A stretch of DNA of 64,000 bases from Stutzerimonas nitrititolerans (GCF_003696285.1 NZ_RFFL01000018.1:28365-92364); one strand, 5' to 3'; positions 19,396-29,604 are shown, counted from the first letter of the stretch. Notes: generated by a model from the letters alone, not told the origin. A program made the numbers and translations.

Positions 19396-19401
19396 GCCAC
19401 C

Positions 19402-19593
19402 ATGGATGACCTGAACGGCATTCTGGCGGTGCTGATCCTGCTGCTGGATGTACTGGCCATCGTGCAGGTGTGGCGGACCCGTATCGAGACCGGGCGCAAG
19501 ATCATCTGGAGCCTGGTGATTGCCTTGTTGCCGGTGGTGGGCTTGATCATGTGGTTCGTCGCCATGAGCCGTATCGGCAAGGTGCGGCTGTAA
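19402..19593 (+). CDS. Small two-helix membrane protein, PLDc_N, tandem paralogue
   Basis: 63 residues with the same layout as the preceding gene: ILAVLILLLDVLAIVQVW, loop RTRIETGRKI, then IWSLVIALLPVVGLIMWFVAM. The LD-x-x-A-I, GRKI-W and LPVVGLI positions align with the upstream copy. The two form a tandem duplication in one transcript. Confidence 0.72.
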   Translation: MDDLNGILAVLILLLDVLAIVQVWRTRIETGRKIIWSLVIALLPVVGLIMWFVAMSRIGKVRL

Positions 19594-19643
19594 CGGTCGA
19601 GTCGATATGTTGATTGGCTCTTCAGCAAGGCGAAGGCGATGCC

Positions 19644-19705
19644 TGTAGGGGCGAGCTTGCTCGCGATTCGGGCGTAGAGCTTCGCCAGCGAGCTGGCTCC
19701 TACAA
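19644..19705. repeat. REP-type palindrome pair
   Basis: TGTAGGGGCGAGCTTGCTCG and the inverted TCGCCAGCGAGCTGGCTCCT bracket a short spacer. This is the familiar Pseudomonas REP pattern (TGTAGGAGCGAGCTTGCTCGC type). It lies between convergent genes. Confidence 0.85.
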
Positions 19706-19760
19706 GAGGACTGGCGCCTGCATCGCACGGAGATGCGGCCTCATGAAGCGCGCCGGTGCT

Positions 19761-20627
19761 TCAACCGTAGTTGTGCCAGATATGCGCGGCCGCATAGGCC
19801 CGCCAGGGACGCCAGGCTTCGGCTCGGGCCAGGAGCGCCTTGGCCGATGGCGTTTCCGCGCCCCACAGCGGTGCCTTGAGCAGGCCGAGATCGGCCGCTG
19901 GAAACGCATCCGGCTCGCCGAAACCTCTCAGGGCGATGTATTCGGCGGTCCAGGGGCCGATACCCGGAAGTTCGCACAGGCGCCTTACCAGTTCATCCGC
20001 TCCTGTCTCCACATGCAGCCGCAAGGCGCCCTCGGCCACTGCGGCCGCGAAGCGTTGCAGCGCCGTTACGCGCTTGCCCGGCATGCCGATGTTGTCCAGC
20101 GAGCCTTCGGCAATCGCGACGGCGGTCGGGAACAGCAGGCACAAGCCATCCGGGCCCTGGGACAGCGGCTCGCCCAGGCGTTCCACCAGACGTCGGGTGA
20201 TGGTCACGGCAGCCTTGACCGAAACCTGCTGACCGACGATCGCTCGCACGCTCTGCTCGAAGGGGTCGAAGGCGGTTGGCAGGCGCAGCCCAGGGTTGGC
20301 CGCAACCACCGGGCCGAGCAGCGGATCAGCGGCGAAATGCGCGAGCAGGGCGGCGGGATCGGTGTTCAGGTCGAACATCTTGCTTATTCGCGGCACCAGC
20401 GATGGAGCCTGTTCGGCCAGGCTGTCGCCGAGCTGCAGTTCGAGGCGGTTCTGCTCGGGCAGCGGGCGGATGCCGAACCAGCCGCATCCATCACCCAGGC
20501 GCACGCTGCGGCTGTAGCGCAGCGGTTCGAGCACCTCGACGCCGGGTAGCAACCTCAGGGCGAAATAACGATGGAACTGTTGCCAGTCCCAAGGCGGAAG
20601 ATAGGGCAGGTACAGGAGTTCGCTCAT
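19761..20627 (-). CDS. alkA: DNA-3-methyladenine glycosylase II family protein (AlkA-like)
   Basis: 288 residues. The start domain (LYLPYLPPWDWQQFHRYFALR, LEPLRYSRSV) resembles the AlkA N-terminal domain; the rest is the helix-hairpin-helix base-excision glycosylase fold with PFEQSVRAIVGQQVSVKAA, the hairpin LCELPGIGPWTAEYIALRGFGEPDAFPAADLGLLK (ending in the catalytic Asp) and the C-terminal WRPWRAYAAAHIW. It removes alkylated bases. I chose the MSELL start at 20627; the longer frame would run into the speE promoter region. It is divergent from speE. Confidence 0.88.
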   Translation of the reverse strand: MSELLYLPYLPPWDWQQFHRYFALRLLPGVEVLEPLRYSRSVRLGDGCGWFGIRPLPEQNRLELQLGDSLAEQAPSLVPRISKMFDLNTDPAALLAHFAADPLLGPVVAANPGLRLPTAFDPFEQSVRAIVGQQVSVKAAVTITRRLVERLGEPLSQGPDGLCLLFPTAVAIAEGSLDNIGMPGKRVTALQRFAAAVAEGALRLHVETGADELVRRLCELPGIGPWTAEYIALRGFGEPDAFPAADLGLLKAPLWGAETPSAKALLARAEAWRPWRAYAAAHIWHNYG

Positions 20628-20838
20628 GCCGTGACGATAGCCTTCCCGAGCGATTCTGTCCCGATGTCTCGTAACGCCCATGGCACCAGTTGCGGTAATC
20701 CGAATGAATTTGCTCATCGCGAAAGCAGCTCTCGGTTTCGCCTGCCATTGGACCAAAGTAGAATGCGCTGCTTTCTTGTATACCCAGGCGGTACGCAAAT
20801 TCAGCTGCCTTTTATGCCATCCATCACGGGAGATACCC

Positions 20839-21699
20839 ATGAGCGACTATCAGGAAACTCTCTACGAGGGATACGGCCAGCGCTTCGCGGTAGACAGGAT
20901 GCTGTATGAAGGTCGCACCGAGCATCAGCATCTGGCCATTTTCGAGAACGCCCGCATGGGGCGCGTCATGGCGCTCGACGGTGTGGTGCAGACCGCCGAG
21001 GCCGACGAATTCATCTACCACGAGATGCTCGCCCACGTGCCGATCCTGGCTCACGGCCTGGCCCGGCGGGTGCTGATCATCGGCGGTGGCGATGGCGGGA
21101 TGCTGCGCGAAGTCGCCAAGCACCGCGATGTCGAAAGCATCACCATGGCCGGGATCGACGGCAAGCTGGTGGAGATGTGCCGGGAGTTCCTGCCCGAGCA
21201 TTCCAGGGGAGCGTTCGAGGATGCGCGCCTGAATCTGTTGATCGACGACGGCCTGCGTTTCGTCCTGAGCGTCGAAGAGAAGTTCGATGTGATCATCGTC
21301 GATTCGACCGACCCGGTCGGTCCGGGTGCGGCACTGTTCTCGCAAGAGTTCTATCAGGCCTGTCGCCGCTGCCTGAACGATGGCGGCATTCTCGTCGCGC
21401 AGAACGGCACGCCTTTTCTGCAACTGAACGAAGTGCAGGCCACCGCCAAGCGAATGAGCGGGCTGTTCCCCGACTGGCATTTCTACCAGGCTGCCGTGCC
21501 GACCTACATCGGCGGGGCGATGGCCTTCGCCTGGGGCGCATGCGATAGCGAGAGCCGCAAGCTTTCACTGGGAACGCTTTGCCAGCGATTTGCCGGCAGT
21601 GGCATCGTCACGCGCTACTACAACCCGCACGTGCATCTGGCCGCTTTCGCGCTGCCGCAGTATGTGCTGCAGGCCATTGGCAAACCCAGCAACGACTGA
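20839..21699 (+). CDS. speE: Spermidine synthase
   Basis: A 286-residue aminopropyltransferase that uses decarboxylated SAM and putrescine, releasing methylthioadenosine (which links it to the methionine salvage gene mtnD nearby). It has the nucleotide-binding GGGDGGMLREV, the catalytic Asp region DSTDPVGPG, YYNPHVHLAAFALP and YIGGAMAFAWG. The start MSDYQETLYEGYGQRF follows GGGAGATACCC. Confidence 0.95.
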   Translation: MSDYQETLYEGYGQRFAVDRMLYEGRTEHQHLAIFENARMGRVMALDGVVQTAEADEFIYHEMLAHVPILAHGLARRVLIIGGGDGGMLREVAKHRDVESITMAGIDGKLVEMCREFLPEHSRGAFEDARLNLLIDDGLRFVLSVEEKFDVIIVDSTDPVGPGAALFSQEFYQACRRCLNDGGILVAQNGTPFLQLNEVQATAKRMSGLFPDWHFYQAAVPTYIGGAMAFAWGACDSESRKLSLGTLCQRFAGSGIVTRYYNPHVHLAAFALPQYVLQAIGKPSND

Positions 21700-21807
21700 A
21701 TGACTGCGCCGGCTGCTGAAAAGAGTCGGCATGACACGGGGGGCAGCGCGGCGACTATGCTTCAAGAAGCTGCACGCCGCAGCCGTTCGAACAGAAGGAG
21801 GCAGGGG

Positions 21808-21829
21808 CTGTCGACTGTAGTGTCGACAG
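21808..21829. promoter_or_regulatory. Perfect 8-bp inverted repeat upstream of rraB-like gene
   Basis: CTGTCGAC (21808-21815) and GTCGACAG (21822-21829) flank six bases. The site sits about 75 bases ahead of the following start codon. A further stem, GCTTTCC/GGAAAGC at 21854-21872, lies between. An operator or mRNA leader is possible; no regulator is identified. Confidence 0.35.
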
Positions 21830-21903
21830 TTGATAACTCACAACGAGGCTAGGGCTTTCCAATCCGGAAAGCGGTTCATCCATGAGTGAGAGGAGGTTGT
21901 CTT

Positions 21904-22245
21904 ATGAGTACCACCTTCCATGAGGATGTCAGCAGCAACGTTCTACTGCGAATGAAGGAGGGCGGCTTCGATTTCGCCCGTGTCCATCCCATCGAGTTCT
22001 ACGCCGTGTTTCCGGCCCGCGAGCAGGCCTGTGCGGCGGCGAGCAACTTCCGTGGTGAATGCATCAACGCCCAGGTGTCTCCCAGGGACGACGGCGCCTG
22101 GGACCTGCAGGTGAGCAAGGTGATGTATGCCACCTACGACGGCATCGGGGATTTCGAGCAGGACCTGGAAAACCTGGTGGAACCCCTTGGTGGTGTCGTC
22201 GATGGCTGGGGGGTTACCCAGGAGCTGGGCACCAGTCCGGTTTAG
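21904..22245 (+). CDS. RraB-like ribonuclease E inhibitor family protein
   Basis: 113 residues. The pattern HPIEFYAVFPAREQACAAAS, VSPRDDGAWDLQVSKVMYATYDGIGDFEQDLENLVEPLGGVVDGWG matches the RraB/DUF695-type fold (IEF.Y...E..A...A and the terminal G.DGWG); only short parts are cited. RraB modulates RNase E in enterics, but whether this protein does so is unknown. ATG 21904 is preceded by AGGAGG at good spacing, a strong site. Confidence 0.7.
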   Translation: MSTTFHEDVSSNVLLRMKEGGFDFARVHPIEFYAVFPAREQACAAASNFRGECINAQVSPRDDGAWDLQVSKVMYATYDGIGDFEQDLENLVEPLGGVVDGWGVTQELGTSPV

Positions 22246-22269
22246 GCGTTACGCACGACGGCCTCACGC

Positions 22270-23226
22270 TCACCCGAAAATCAATCCGCTGCGCAAGGCC
22301 TGGTCCCAGGGCGGGACCGGGCCGAAGCGCGTGCGCAGGAACTCCAGCAAAAGACGCGTGCGCGAGTCCGCCTCGCGGGTCAGCCGTAGCGCATAGATGC
22401 CGCTGGGCTCGGGGTCAGGCAGGCCGCTTTCACAGAACAGGGGCAGCAGCTCGCCGTGCAAGAGGTTGTCGCTGATCAGCCAGGTGGGCAGGTGCGCGAT
22501 ACCCAGGCCGGCGAGAACGCCGCTGAGCAAGGCTTCGGCATTGTTGGCGACCATGCGCAGGCGCCGCGGGCGAAAAAGCTGACGTTTGCCGTCGCGCTCG
22601 AAACGCCAGGCGTGAGGCGGCGCCAGTGCATCCCAGTCCAGGCCATCATGTTCAAGCAGTTCTTCCGGCGCGCTGGGCATGCCGCGTCGACGCAGGTAGT
22701 CGGGGCTGGCGCAGAGAACCCTGACCATGGGGGCAAGAGGGGTTGCGACCAGCCGGGTATCGGCCAGCGGGCCGATGCGCAGCACCAGATCGACTTCACC
22801 CAGGTGGGCTCCGTGCAGGTCGACGAAGCTGTCGATCAGCCGCAGCTGGATGTCCACGCCAGGGTAGGCCTGCAGAAACTCTGCGAGCGCGGGCGCCAGG
22901 TGCCGACGGCCGAACGGCGTCGGCGCATCGATGCGGATGCGCCCGGTCGGTGTGCTGTCCAGGGCGGCGGCTTCGGCGCGCGCCAGGTGCAGTTCATGAA
23001 CGATGCGCCGGGCGCGCTCAGCGAACGCCAGCCCCGCGGTGGTTGGACGTATCGCGTGTGTGCTGCGGCTGACCAGTTGCACGCCGAAGGAACGCTCCAG
23101 CGCATCGATGCGTCGCGCGATCGCCGAAGGTGTCAGTGCGTGGCGCCGTGCGGCGGCGGAAAAACTGCCGGTATCCAGCACATCGAGGAACAATCCGAAT
23201 TGCTCGGAAAGGGCGTCGGTCTGCAT
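22270..23226 (-). CDS. LysR-family transcriptional regulator
   Basis: 318 residues. N-terminal winged helix (FLDVLDTGSFSAAARRHALTPSAIARRIDALERSFGVQLVSR, cited by its SFSAAAR and SAIARRI landmarks) and a C-terminal ligand domain with GRIRIDAPTPFGRRHLAP and LRIGPLADTRLVATPL. I start it at MQTDALSEQF (23226). It is divergent from the TauE/SafE gene across ~109 bases; LysR proteins usually control such neighbours. Confidence 0.9.
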   Translation of the reverse strand: MQTDALSEQFGLFLDVLDTGSFSAAARRHALTPSAIARRIDALERSFGVQLVSRSTHAIRPTTAGLAFAERARRIVHELHLARAEAAALDSTPTGRIRIDAPTPFGRRHLAPALAEFLQAYPGVDIQLRLIDSFVDLHGAHLGEVDLVLRIGPLADTRLVATPLAPMVRVLCASPDYLRRRGMPSAPEELLEHDGLDWDALAPPHAWRFERDGKRQLFRPRRLRMVANNAEALLSGVLAGLGIAHLPTWLISDNLLHGELLPLFCESGLPDPEPSGIYALRLTREADSRTRLLLEFLRTRFGPVPPWDQALRSGLIFG

Positions 23227-23325
23227 GGCGTTTTTCCTGTTTTGCAAAATGCGCAAAGCCATTGTGCGTGGCTGTGCGTTTCCGTTCCAGTTCTGTCAGC
23301 GTAGCATCGCGTTTTTTAAAAAGAG

Positions 23326-24090
23326 ATGCCGGCGATGGATCCGTTGGAAAGCGTGCTGAATGTTCTGTTGGGGCTGGTGCTGGGTACGCTGGGTGGACTG
23401 TTCGGGATCGGCGGTGGGTTGATCGCGATTCCTGTCGTGGGCGTGCTGTTCGGCCTCGATCAGCAACTGGCTCAGGGCACGGCGCTGGTGATGGTGGTGC
23501 CTAATGTGCTGCTGGCCATATGGCGCTATCACCAGCGCAATCGCATCGACATTCGCCACGCCGCAGCCTTGGGAATCAGCAGTTTCTGCCTGGCCATTGC
23601 CGGCTCTTCCATCGCGGTATCGCTGGACCCTGCGCAGATGCGGATCGGCTTCGTCGGCTTCCTGCTGGCGCTGGCGCTCTACAACCTGTTCCGTCTCATC
23701 CAGCGGCCCGTGCCGAACAATGGCGAGCTGCGTTACCCCTGGCCCTGGCTGACGGCGCTGGGCGGTGCGGCGGGCGCGCTGGGCGGCTTGTTCGGGGTCG
23801 GTGGCGCGGTACTGGCCACGCCGGTGCTGACCAGCGTGTTTGGCACCAGTCAGGTGGTGGCGCAGGGGCTCTCGCTGTCGCTGGCGGCACCCAGTACGGG
23901 GGTCACCCTGGCCACCTATGCGCTGCATGGCCAGGTGAACTGGGCGCTGGGTTTGCCGCTGGCGGTTGGCGGCCTGCTGAGCATCAGTCTTGGCGTGAAG
24001 CTCGCCCACACTCTGCCTGAGCGGATGCTGCGGGTGCTGTTCAGTGCCTTCCTGGTATTCAGCGCGATCATGCTCGGCTACGAAACCTGA
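23326..24090 (+). CDS. Sulfite exporter TauE/SafE (TSUP) family permease
   Basis: 254 residues with about eight hydrophobic segments. The two TSUP half-repeats each carry the Gly-rich signature: GLVLGTLGGLFGIGGGLI near residue 15 and GAAGALGGLFGVGGAVLATP near 145. The family moves sulfonates, sulfite or other organic anions. Start ATG 23326 or 23335. Likely regulated by the divergent LysR protein. Confidence 0.9.
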   Translation: MPAMDPLESVLNVLLGLVLGTLGGLFGIGGGLIAIPVVGVLFGLDQQLAQGTALVMVVPNVLLAIWRYHQRNRIDIRHAAALGISSFCLAIAGSSIAVSLDPAQMRIGFVGFLLALALYNLFRLIQRPVPNNGELRYPWPWLTALGGAAGALGGLFGVGGAVLATPVLTSVFGTSQVVAQGLSLSLAAPSTGVTLATYALHGQVNWALGLPLAVGGLLSISLGVKLAHTLPERMLRVLFSAFLVFSAIMLGYET

Positions 24091-24215
24091 TTGACGGCCC
24101 GTCTCGCGTACCCCGCTGTGGATGTAGCCTGCGCCGGATGAACCAGCCGTCAAGCACGGTATGATTCGCATCCGTCCGCTGCCCTGCGGACAGGATTGGT
24201 CGGGGGAGGTTTTGG

Positions 24216-24770
24216 ATGCCGGGCAAACTGATCTATCTGATGGGCCCCTCGGGCTCCGGCAAGGACAGCCTGCTGCAGCTTGCAAGCGACGACTTGCTGG
24301 CCAATGGCTGCCGGATCGCTCGGAGAGTCATCACGCGTTCGGCCGAGTCGGTTGGCGAGGACGCCCTCGGCGTCACCGCCGAGGCGTTCGCGCGAATGGT
24401 GGAGGAGGGTGCCTTCGCCTTGCACTGGCAGGCCAATGGCCTGAGCTATGGCATCCCGAGGCAGATCGATGACTGGTTGGCCAGTGGTCTGGACGTACTG
24501 GTCAACGGCTCGCGCGAATACCTGCCGGTGGCCCGACAGCGTTATCCCGATCTGCTCGCCGTACTGCTGGTGGTGCAGCCGGGGATGTTGCGCCAGCGAC
24601 TGCTGGCGAGAAAGCGAGAAACCGCCGCGCAGATCGACGCCCGTCTGGCGCGCAACGCGTCCTTTGTCGAAGCGGATGACGGCTGCGTGACGATCGACAA
24701 CACCGGCCGGTTGGAGGATGCCAAGACGAGACTGATCGATCTGGTCATGGATGCCCGTAGGCGTACCTGA
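24216..24770 (+). CDS. phnN: Ribose 1,5-bisphosphate phosphokinase
   Basis: A 184-residue P-loop kinase related to guanylate kinase, with GPSGSGKDSLLQ at the start, RRVITRSAES and FALHWQANGLSYGIP, both typical of PhnN. It makes PRPP from ribose 1,5-bisphosphate in carbon-phosphorus lyase pathways. No other phn gene lies in the window, so it is an orphan copy or supplies PRPP salvage. The TauE gene precedes it with a 125-base gap. Confidence 0.88.
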   Translation: MPGKLIYLMGPSGSGKDSLLQLASDDLLANGCRIARRVITRSAESVGEDALGVTAEAFARMVEEGAFALHWQANGLSYGIPRQIDDWLASGLDVLVNGSREYLPVARQRYPDLLAVLLVVQPGMLRQRLLARKRETAAQIDARLARNASFVEADDGCVTIDNTGRLEDAKTRLIDLVMDARRRT

Positions 24771-24842
24771 CGCCGCCGGCGCCGATACTGCATTCGGGTC
24801 TTGTATCGAAGGCCGACGCGATAGGGGCGGCCGGGCTTTGCT

Positions 24843-26237
24843 TCAGGCGCTGTGTAGAGTCGTCGCGCGTGCCCGTCGAATCTCCTTGCGGGCGCTACGG
24901 GCCAGGCGAATGCTAAGCAGGACCGCTGCGCAGCTCAGGCCGGCGATCAGGCCCTGCCACAAACCGACCGGCCCGCTGGCTTTGCCGAGCATGTCCGTCA
25001 GGCCCAGCAGGTAGCCCAGCGGCAGGCCGATGCCCCAGTAGGCGAACAGCGTGAAGACCATGGTCATGCGGGTGTCCTGGTAGCCGCGCAACGCGCCCGC
25101 GGCGGTCACCTGCACTACGTCCGAGAACTGGAACAGCGCCGCATAGAAGAACAGCGCAGCCGCGACCCGGATGACGGCGGGGTCGGTGGTGTAGATGCGC
25201 GCGATCTGTTCGCTGAACAGCAGCATGGTGCCAGCCGAGAAACAGGCATAGAGCAGCCCGGTGGCGACGCCCAGCCCTGCGACGAAACGTGCATCGCGCG
25301 GCGCGTTACGGCCCAGGGCCTGGCCGATGCGCACGGTGATCGCCATGCCCAGCGACAGCGGGATCATGAAGATCAGCGATGTGAAATTGAGGGCGATCTG
25401 GTGCCCGGCGACCACGGTGGCGCCGAGCGCGCCGATCAGCAGGGCGATCACCGAGAAAATGCTCGCCTCGGCGAATACCGCGACACCGATCGGCACGCCG
25501 ACCGCCAGCAGCCGGCTGAGTTCGGGCCAGGCGGGGCCGTCAAAACGCTCGAACAGCCGGCTGGCTCGGTAATATTCGGCACGGCGTACCCAGAACAGCA
25601 TGGCCAGGGCCATGAACAGCATGACCAGCCCGGTTGCCCAGCCGCAGCCGACGCCGCCCATGGCCGGCACGCCGAGCTTGCCGTAGATGAAGATGTAATT
25701 GAGCGGGATGTTCAGCAGCAGGCCGAGGATGCCGATCACCATGCTGGGCCGAGTGTGCCCGAGGCCGTCGCTGTAGCAGCGCAGCACCTGGTACAGCGCC
25801 ATCGCCGGAAAGCCGCACGCCACGGCGCGCAGATAGGCCATGCTGGGTTCGATCAGCGCCTGCTCGACCTTCAACAGATGCAGCACCGGCTCGGCGTTCC
25901 ACATCAGCACCGCAGCCAAGCAGCCGACACCCACGCCCATCCATAGTGCCTGTCGCACCAGTGGACCGATCTGTTCATGTTCGCCAGCGCCGAAGCGTTT
26001 CGCCACGTTCGGCGTGGTGGCCAGGATCACTCCGGTGGTCAGCAGGAAGACCGGCACCCAGATCGAGTTGCCCAGGGCGACGGCCGCGAGATCATGAGAA
26101 CTGACACGCCCGGCCATCAGAGTGTCGACGAAGCCCATGGCGGTATTGGCCAGTTGCGCGATCATCATGGGGAAGGCAAGGGCGAAGAGGGTACGCAGTT
26201 CGCTGCGTACCCGTCTGAGTCTCGACTCAGTAGGCAT
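24843..26237 (-). CDS. MATE-family multidrug efflux protein (NorM/PmpM-like)
   Basis: 464 residues with twelve predicted membrane segments in two pseudo-symmetric halves. Opening LFALAFPMMIAQLANTAMGFVDTLMAGR, with the MATE Gln/Ala pattern, and ADVVQVTAAGALRGYQDTR in the second half as SDVVQVTAAGALRGYQDTR. It is of the NorM branch, whose members exchange cationic drugs for protons or sodium. It is divergent from pdxB. Confidence 0.92.
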   Translation of the reverse strand: MPTESRLRRVRSELRTLFALAFPMMIAQLANTAMGFVDTLMAGRVSSHDLAAVALGNSIWVPVFLLTTGVILATTPNVAKRFGAGEHEQIGPLVRQALWMGVGVGCLAAVLMWNAEPVLHLLKVEQALIEPSMAYLRAVACGFPAMALYQVLRCYSDGLGHTRPSMVIGILGLLLNIPLNYIFIYGKLGVPAMGGVGCGWATGLVMLFMALAMLFWVRRAEYYRASRLFERFDGPAWPELSRLLAVGVPIGVAVFAEASIFSVIALLIGALGATVVAGHQIALNFTSLIFMIPLSLGMAITVRIGQALGRNAPRDARFVAGLGVATGLLYACFSAGTMLLFSEQIARIYTTDPAVIRVAAALFFYAALFQFSDVVQVTAAGALRGYQDTRMTMVFTLFAYWGIGLPLGYLLGLTDMLGKASGPVGLWQGLIAGLSCAAVLLSIRLARSARKEIRRARATTLHSA

Positions 26238-26356
26238 TTCCGGGCTATCCGAACTGTATACAAGAGGCGCGCTAGTCTACGCGCGCCGAAGCGTGCCCGG
26301 AAGCCACATCGCTGTTCGCGAGGTCTAGAATAGGCAAATCGCACACGGAGCCCGAC

Positions 26357-27499
26357 ATGCACATTCTTGCCGACGAAAACATTCCCCTGGTCGAAGCCTT
26401 CTTTGCCGAGCACGGCGAAATCCGTCGCATGCATGGACGCACCATCAACAGGGCCGCGCTCGGCGACAGCGAGGTGCTGCTGGTGCGTTCGGTCACCCGG
26501 GTGGATCGGGAACTGCTCGAGGGCAGCCGCGTACGCTTCGTCGGTACCTGCACCATCGGCACCGACCATCTGGATCTGGACTATTTCGAAGAGGCGGGCA
26601 TCGCCTGGTCCAGTGCGCCGGGCTGCAACGCACGCGGCGTGGTGGACTACGTGCTCGGCAGCCTGCTGGCATTGGCCGAGGGCGAGGGCGTCGAGCTCGC
26701 CGACCTCCGCTACGGCGTGGTGGGTGCCGGCGAGGTGGGCGGCCGGCTGGTGGAGGTGCTGCGCGGGCTGGGCTGGAACGTGCGGGTCTGCGACCCGCCG
26801 CGCCAGGCGCGGGAGACCGGCGAATTCGTCGGCCTGGACGAGATCATCGAGGAGTGCGATGTCATCAGCCTGCACACGCCGCTGATCCTCGAGGGTGAGC
26901 ACGCCACCTTTCATCTGCTCGACCAGGCACGCCTCGAACGGCTGCGCCCGGGCGCCTGGCTGATCAACGCCAGCCGAGGCGCTGTCGTGGACAATGCCGC
27001 ACTGCGCGAACAACTGGCGCAACGCCCGGATATCCAGGCCGTGCTGGACGTCTGGGAGGGCGAGCCGCAGGTGGACGTGGCGCTGGCCGAACTGTGCTGG
27101 ATCGCCACGCCGCACATTGCCGGCTACAGCCTGGACGGCAAGTTACGTGGCACCGCGCAGGTCTACCAGGCGTTCTGTGCCAGCCGGGGGCTGGAGCCGA
27201 AGGTCGAACTGGCCGAACTCATGCCCGAGACGCCGTTGTGCGGATTGTCGTTCGCGGAAACGGCGAGCCCGGAGGATATGCTGGCGACCATCTGCCGAGC
27301 CGTGTATGACCCGCGCCGGGACGATGCGGCCTTTCGGCGAAGCCTGGCAGGCGACGACAAGCAGCGTCGGGCCGGATTCGATCGCTTGCGCAAACAATAT
27401 CCGCCGCGCCGGGAAATAGACGGCCTGGAAATCGAGGTGGGCAGCCACGCGCAACTTCAGCAGATCGTACGGGCGCTGGGCTGCAGGCTAAAAGGCTAG
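26357..27499 (+). CDS. pdxB: Erythronate-4-phosphate dehydrogenase
   Basis: Second step of de novo pyridoxal phosphate synthesis. The 380-residue protein has the D-isomer 2-hydroxyacid dehydrogenase fold: [12 protein letters not shown], the NAD-binding [19 protein letters not shown] and the catalytic [12 protein letters not shown] and [12 protein letters not shown] (active-site His), plus the PdxB-specific C-terminal dimer domain. SerC also acts in this pathway, and a SerC stub and a SerC paralogue are both in this window. Confidence 0.95.
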   Translation: MHILADENIPLVEAFFAEHGEIRRMHGRTINRAALGDSEVLLVRSVTRVDRELLEGSRVRFVGTCTIGTDHLDLDYFEEAGIAWSSAPGCNARGVVDYVLGSLLALAEGEGVELADLRYGVVGAGEVGGRLVEVLRGLGWNVRVCDPPRQARETGEFVGLDEIIEECDVISLHTPLILEGEHATFHLLDQARLERLRPGAWLINASRGAVVDNAALREQLAQRPDIQAVLDVWEGEPQVDVALAELCWIATPHIAGYSLDGKLRGTAQVYQAFCASRGLEPKVELAELMPETPLCGLSFAETASPEDMLATICRAVYDPRRDDAAFRRSLAGDDKQRRAGFDRLRKQYPPRREIDGLEIEVGSHAQLQQIVRALGCRLKG

Positions 27500-27580
27500 C
27501 GCGCAGGTGACGGGCCGGATGCAATTTGCGGCTTGCTCCGCTAGCATTACCCGTCCTCTGCTTTATCCCGCGATGGTGTT

Positions 27581-29584
27581 ATGAGTTATCAGGTTCTAGC
27601 CCGAAAATGGCGTCCGCGCTCGTTCCGCGAAATGGTCGGGCAGACGCACGTGCTCAAGGCCCTGATCAACGCGCTGGACAGCCAGCGCCTGCACCACGCC
27701 TACCTGTTCACCGGCACACGCGGGGTGGGCAAGACCACCATCGCGCGGATCATCGCCAAGTGTCTGAACTGCGAAACCGGCGTCAGCTCCACGCCTTGTG
27801 GACAGTGCTCGGTATGCCGTGAGATCGACGAAGGCCGTTTCGTCGACCTGATCGAAGTCGACGCCGCGAGCCGCACCAAGGTCGAAGACACCCGCGAGCT
27901 GCTGGACAACGTGCAGTACGCGCCCAGCCGCGGACGCTTCAAGGTCTACCTGATCGACGAAGTGCACATGCTCTCGTCGCACTCCTTCAACGCGCTGCTG
28001 AAGACGCTGGAAGAGCCGCCGCCGCACGTCAAGTTCCTGCTGGCCACCACCGATCCGCAGAAGCTGCCCGTCACCATCCTTTCGCGTTGCCTGCAGTTCT
28101 CGCTGAAGAACATGCCGCCGGAAAGGGTGGTCGAGCACCTGACCCATGTGCTGGGGGCGGAAAACGTACCCTTCGAGCCGGATGCGCTCTGGCTGCTCGG
28201 CCGCGCCGCCGACGGCTCGATGCGCGATGCCATGAGCCTGACCGACCAGGCGATCGCCTTTGGCGAGGGCAAGGTGCTCGCCGAGGACGTGCGCAGCATG
28301 CTCGGCACCCTGGATCATGGCCAGGTCTATGGCGTGTTGCAGGCATTGCTGGAAGGCGATGCCCGTGCCTTGCTGGAGGCGGTGCGACATCTGGCGGAGC
28401 AGGGCCCCGACTGGGGCGGAGTGCTGGCCGAGATACTCAATGTGCTGCACCGTGTCGCCATCGCCCAGGCGTTGCCCGAGGCGGTGGACAACGGCCAGGG
28501 CGATCGCGAACGCGTGCTGGCGCTGGCCCAGGCGCTGCCCGCCGAAGACGTACAGTTCTACTACCAGATGGGCCTGATCGGCCGCCGCGATCTGCCGTTG
28601 GCGCCCGACCCGCGCAGCGGTTTCGAGATGGTTCTGCTGCGGATGCTCGCGTTTCGTCCGGCCGGTGATGAAAGCGCACCACGAACACCCCTAAAGAGCC
28701 TTGGAATCAGCCCGGCCACGACTGATTCCGAAGCGGCACCGGTGGCCGCCAGGCCTGCCGCCCCGGTCGCTGCGGCAGCACCGCCGCCAGTGCCGGTAGT
28801 CGAGCCGGTTGTCACCGCTGCGGCACCGGTGACACCAGCTGCTGCGCCGGTCATGTCGCAGCCAGCGGTCGTTGCCGAGCAGCCGGCACCGCAATCGGCC
28901 TCCGATACAGTGGCCCCGCCCATCGATCTTCCTTGGGAAGAGCCTGCGGCTCCGGCAGTGGCGGTCGCAGAATCCGCGCAGGCTACGCCGGGCGAGGCAC
29001 TCGCCGAATTGCCCGAGCCTTCCGTCGCGGTGGTGCCAGCCGACGACTACGACGATGATGAGCCGCCACTGAGCGACGAGGATTATTTCGAAGCCGAAAC
29101 CCAGGCCGAGGTCTATCTGCACGGTCTGGACGAGGCTCAGGCCGAAACGTCGACTGCCGAACCGGAGCCTGCCATGGAGCCGGCTACCGGTTTGGCGGCC
29201 GAATGGCAAGACATCTATCTCAAGCTTGGTCTGTCCGGCCTGACCGGCAGCATCGCCTCGAACTGCACGCTGATTTCGGTCGAGGACGATCGCTGGCTGA
29301 TGCACCTGGACCCTGCGCAGAGCGCCTTGTTCAACGCAACGCAGCAGCGGCGTCTGAACGATGCGCTCAGCCAGTATCACGGCCGAACGTTGCAGTTGGT
29401 GATCGAACTGGAAAGGCCTCGGCAGGAGACTCCGGCCCAGGCCGCGGCTCGGCGGCGTGCGGAGCGGCAGCGAGCGGCGGAGCAGTCGATTCAATCCGAT
29501 CCGGTCGTCCAGCAACTGATGGAACAGTTCGCGGCGGTTATACGCGAAGGCACCATCGAACCCGTAGAACATTCCGAACCCTGA
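27581..29584 (+). CDS. dnaX: DNA polymerase III subunit tau (and possibly gamma)
   Basis: The clamp-loader ATPase, 667 residues. Domain order: P-loop [12 protein letters not shown] (~43-54), a four-Cys zinc site (CLNCETG...CGQCSVC), Walker B IDEVHMLS, sensor SRC motif ILSRCLQF, then a long Ala/Pro/Glu-rich linker (about 365-520) and a C-terminal tau domain that contacts the polymerase. I see no A6G-type slippery heptamer in the linker, so gamma may be absent or made another way. It is followed by ybaB 20 bases downstream. Confidence 0.97.
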   Translation: MSYQVLARKWRPRSFREMVGQTHVLKALINALDSQRLHHAYLFTGTRGVGKTTIARIIAKCLNCETGVSSTPCGQCSVCREIDEGRFVDLIEVDAASRTKVEDTRELLDNVQYAPSRGRFKVYLIDEVHMLSSHSFNALLKTLEEPPPHVKFLLATTDPQKLPVTILSRCLQFSLKNMPPERVVEHLTHVLGAENVPFEPDALWLLGRAADGSMRDAMSLTDQAIAFGEGKVLAEDVRSMLGTLDHGQVYGVLQALLEGDARALLEAVRHLAEQGPDWGGVLAEILNVLHRVAIAQALPEAVDNGQGDRERVLALAQALPAEDVQFYYQMGLIGRRDLPLAPDPRSGFEMVLLRMLAFRPAGDESAPRTPLKSLGISPATTDSEAAPVAARPAAPVAAAAPPPVPVVEPVVTAAAPVTPAAAPVMSQPAVVAEQPAPQSASDTVAPPIDLPWEEPAAPAVAVAESAQATPGEALAELPEPSVAVVPADDYDDDEPPLSDEDYFEAETQAEVYLHGLDEAQAETSTAEPEPAMEPATGLAAEWQDIYLKLGLSGLTGSIASNCTLISVEDDRWLMHLDPAQSALFNATQQRRLNDALSQYHGRTLQLVIELERPRQETPAQAAARRRAERQRAAEQSIQSDPVVQQLMEQFAAVIREGTIEPVEHSEP

Positions 29585-29604
29585 TTGACCCCGAGGTGAT
29601 TTCC

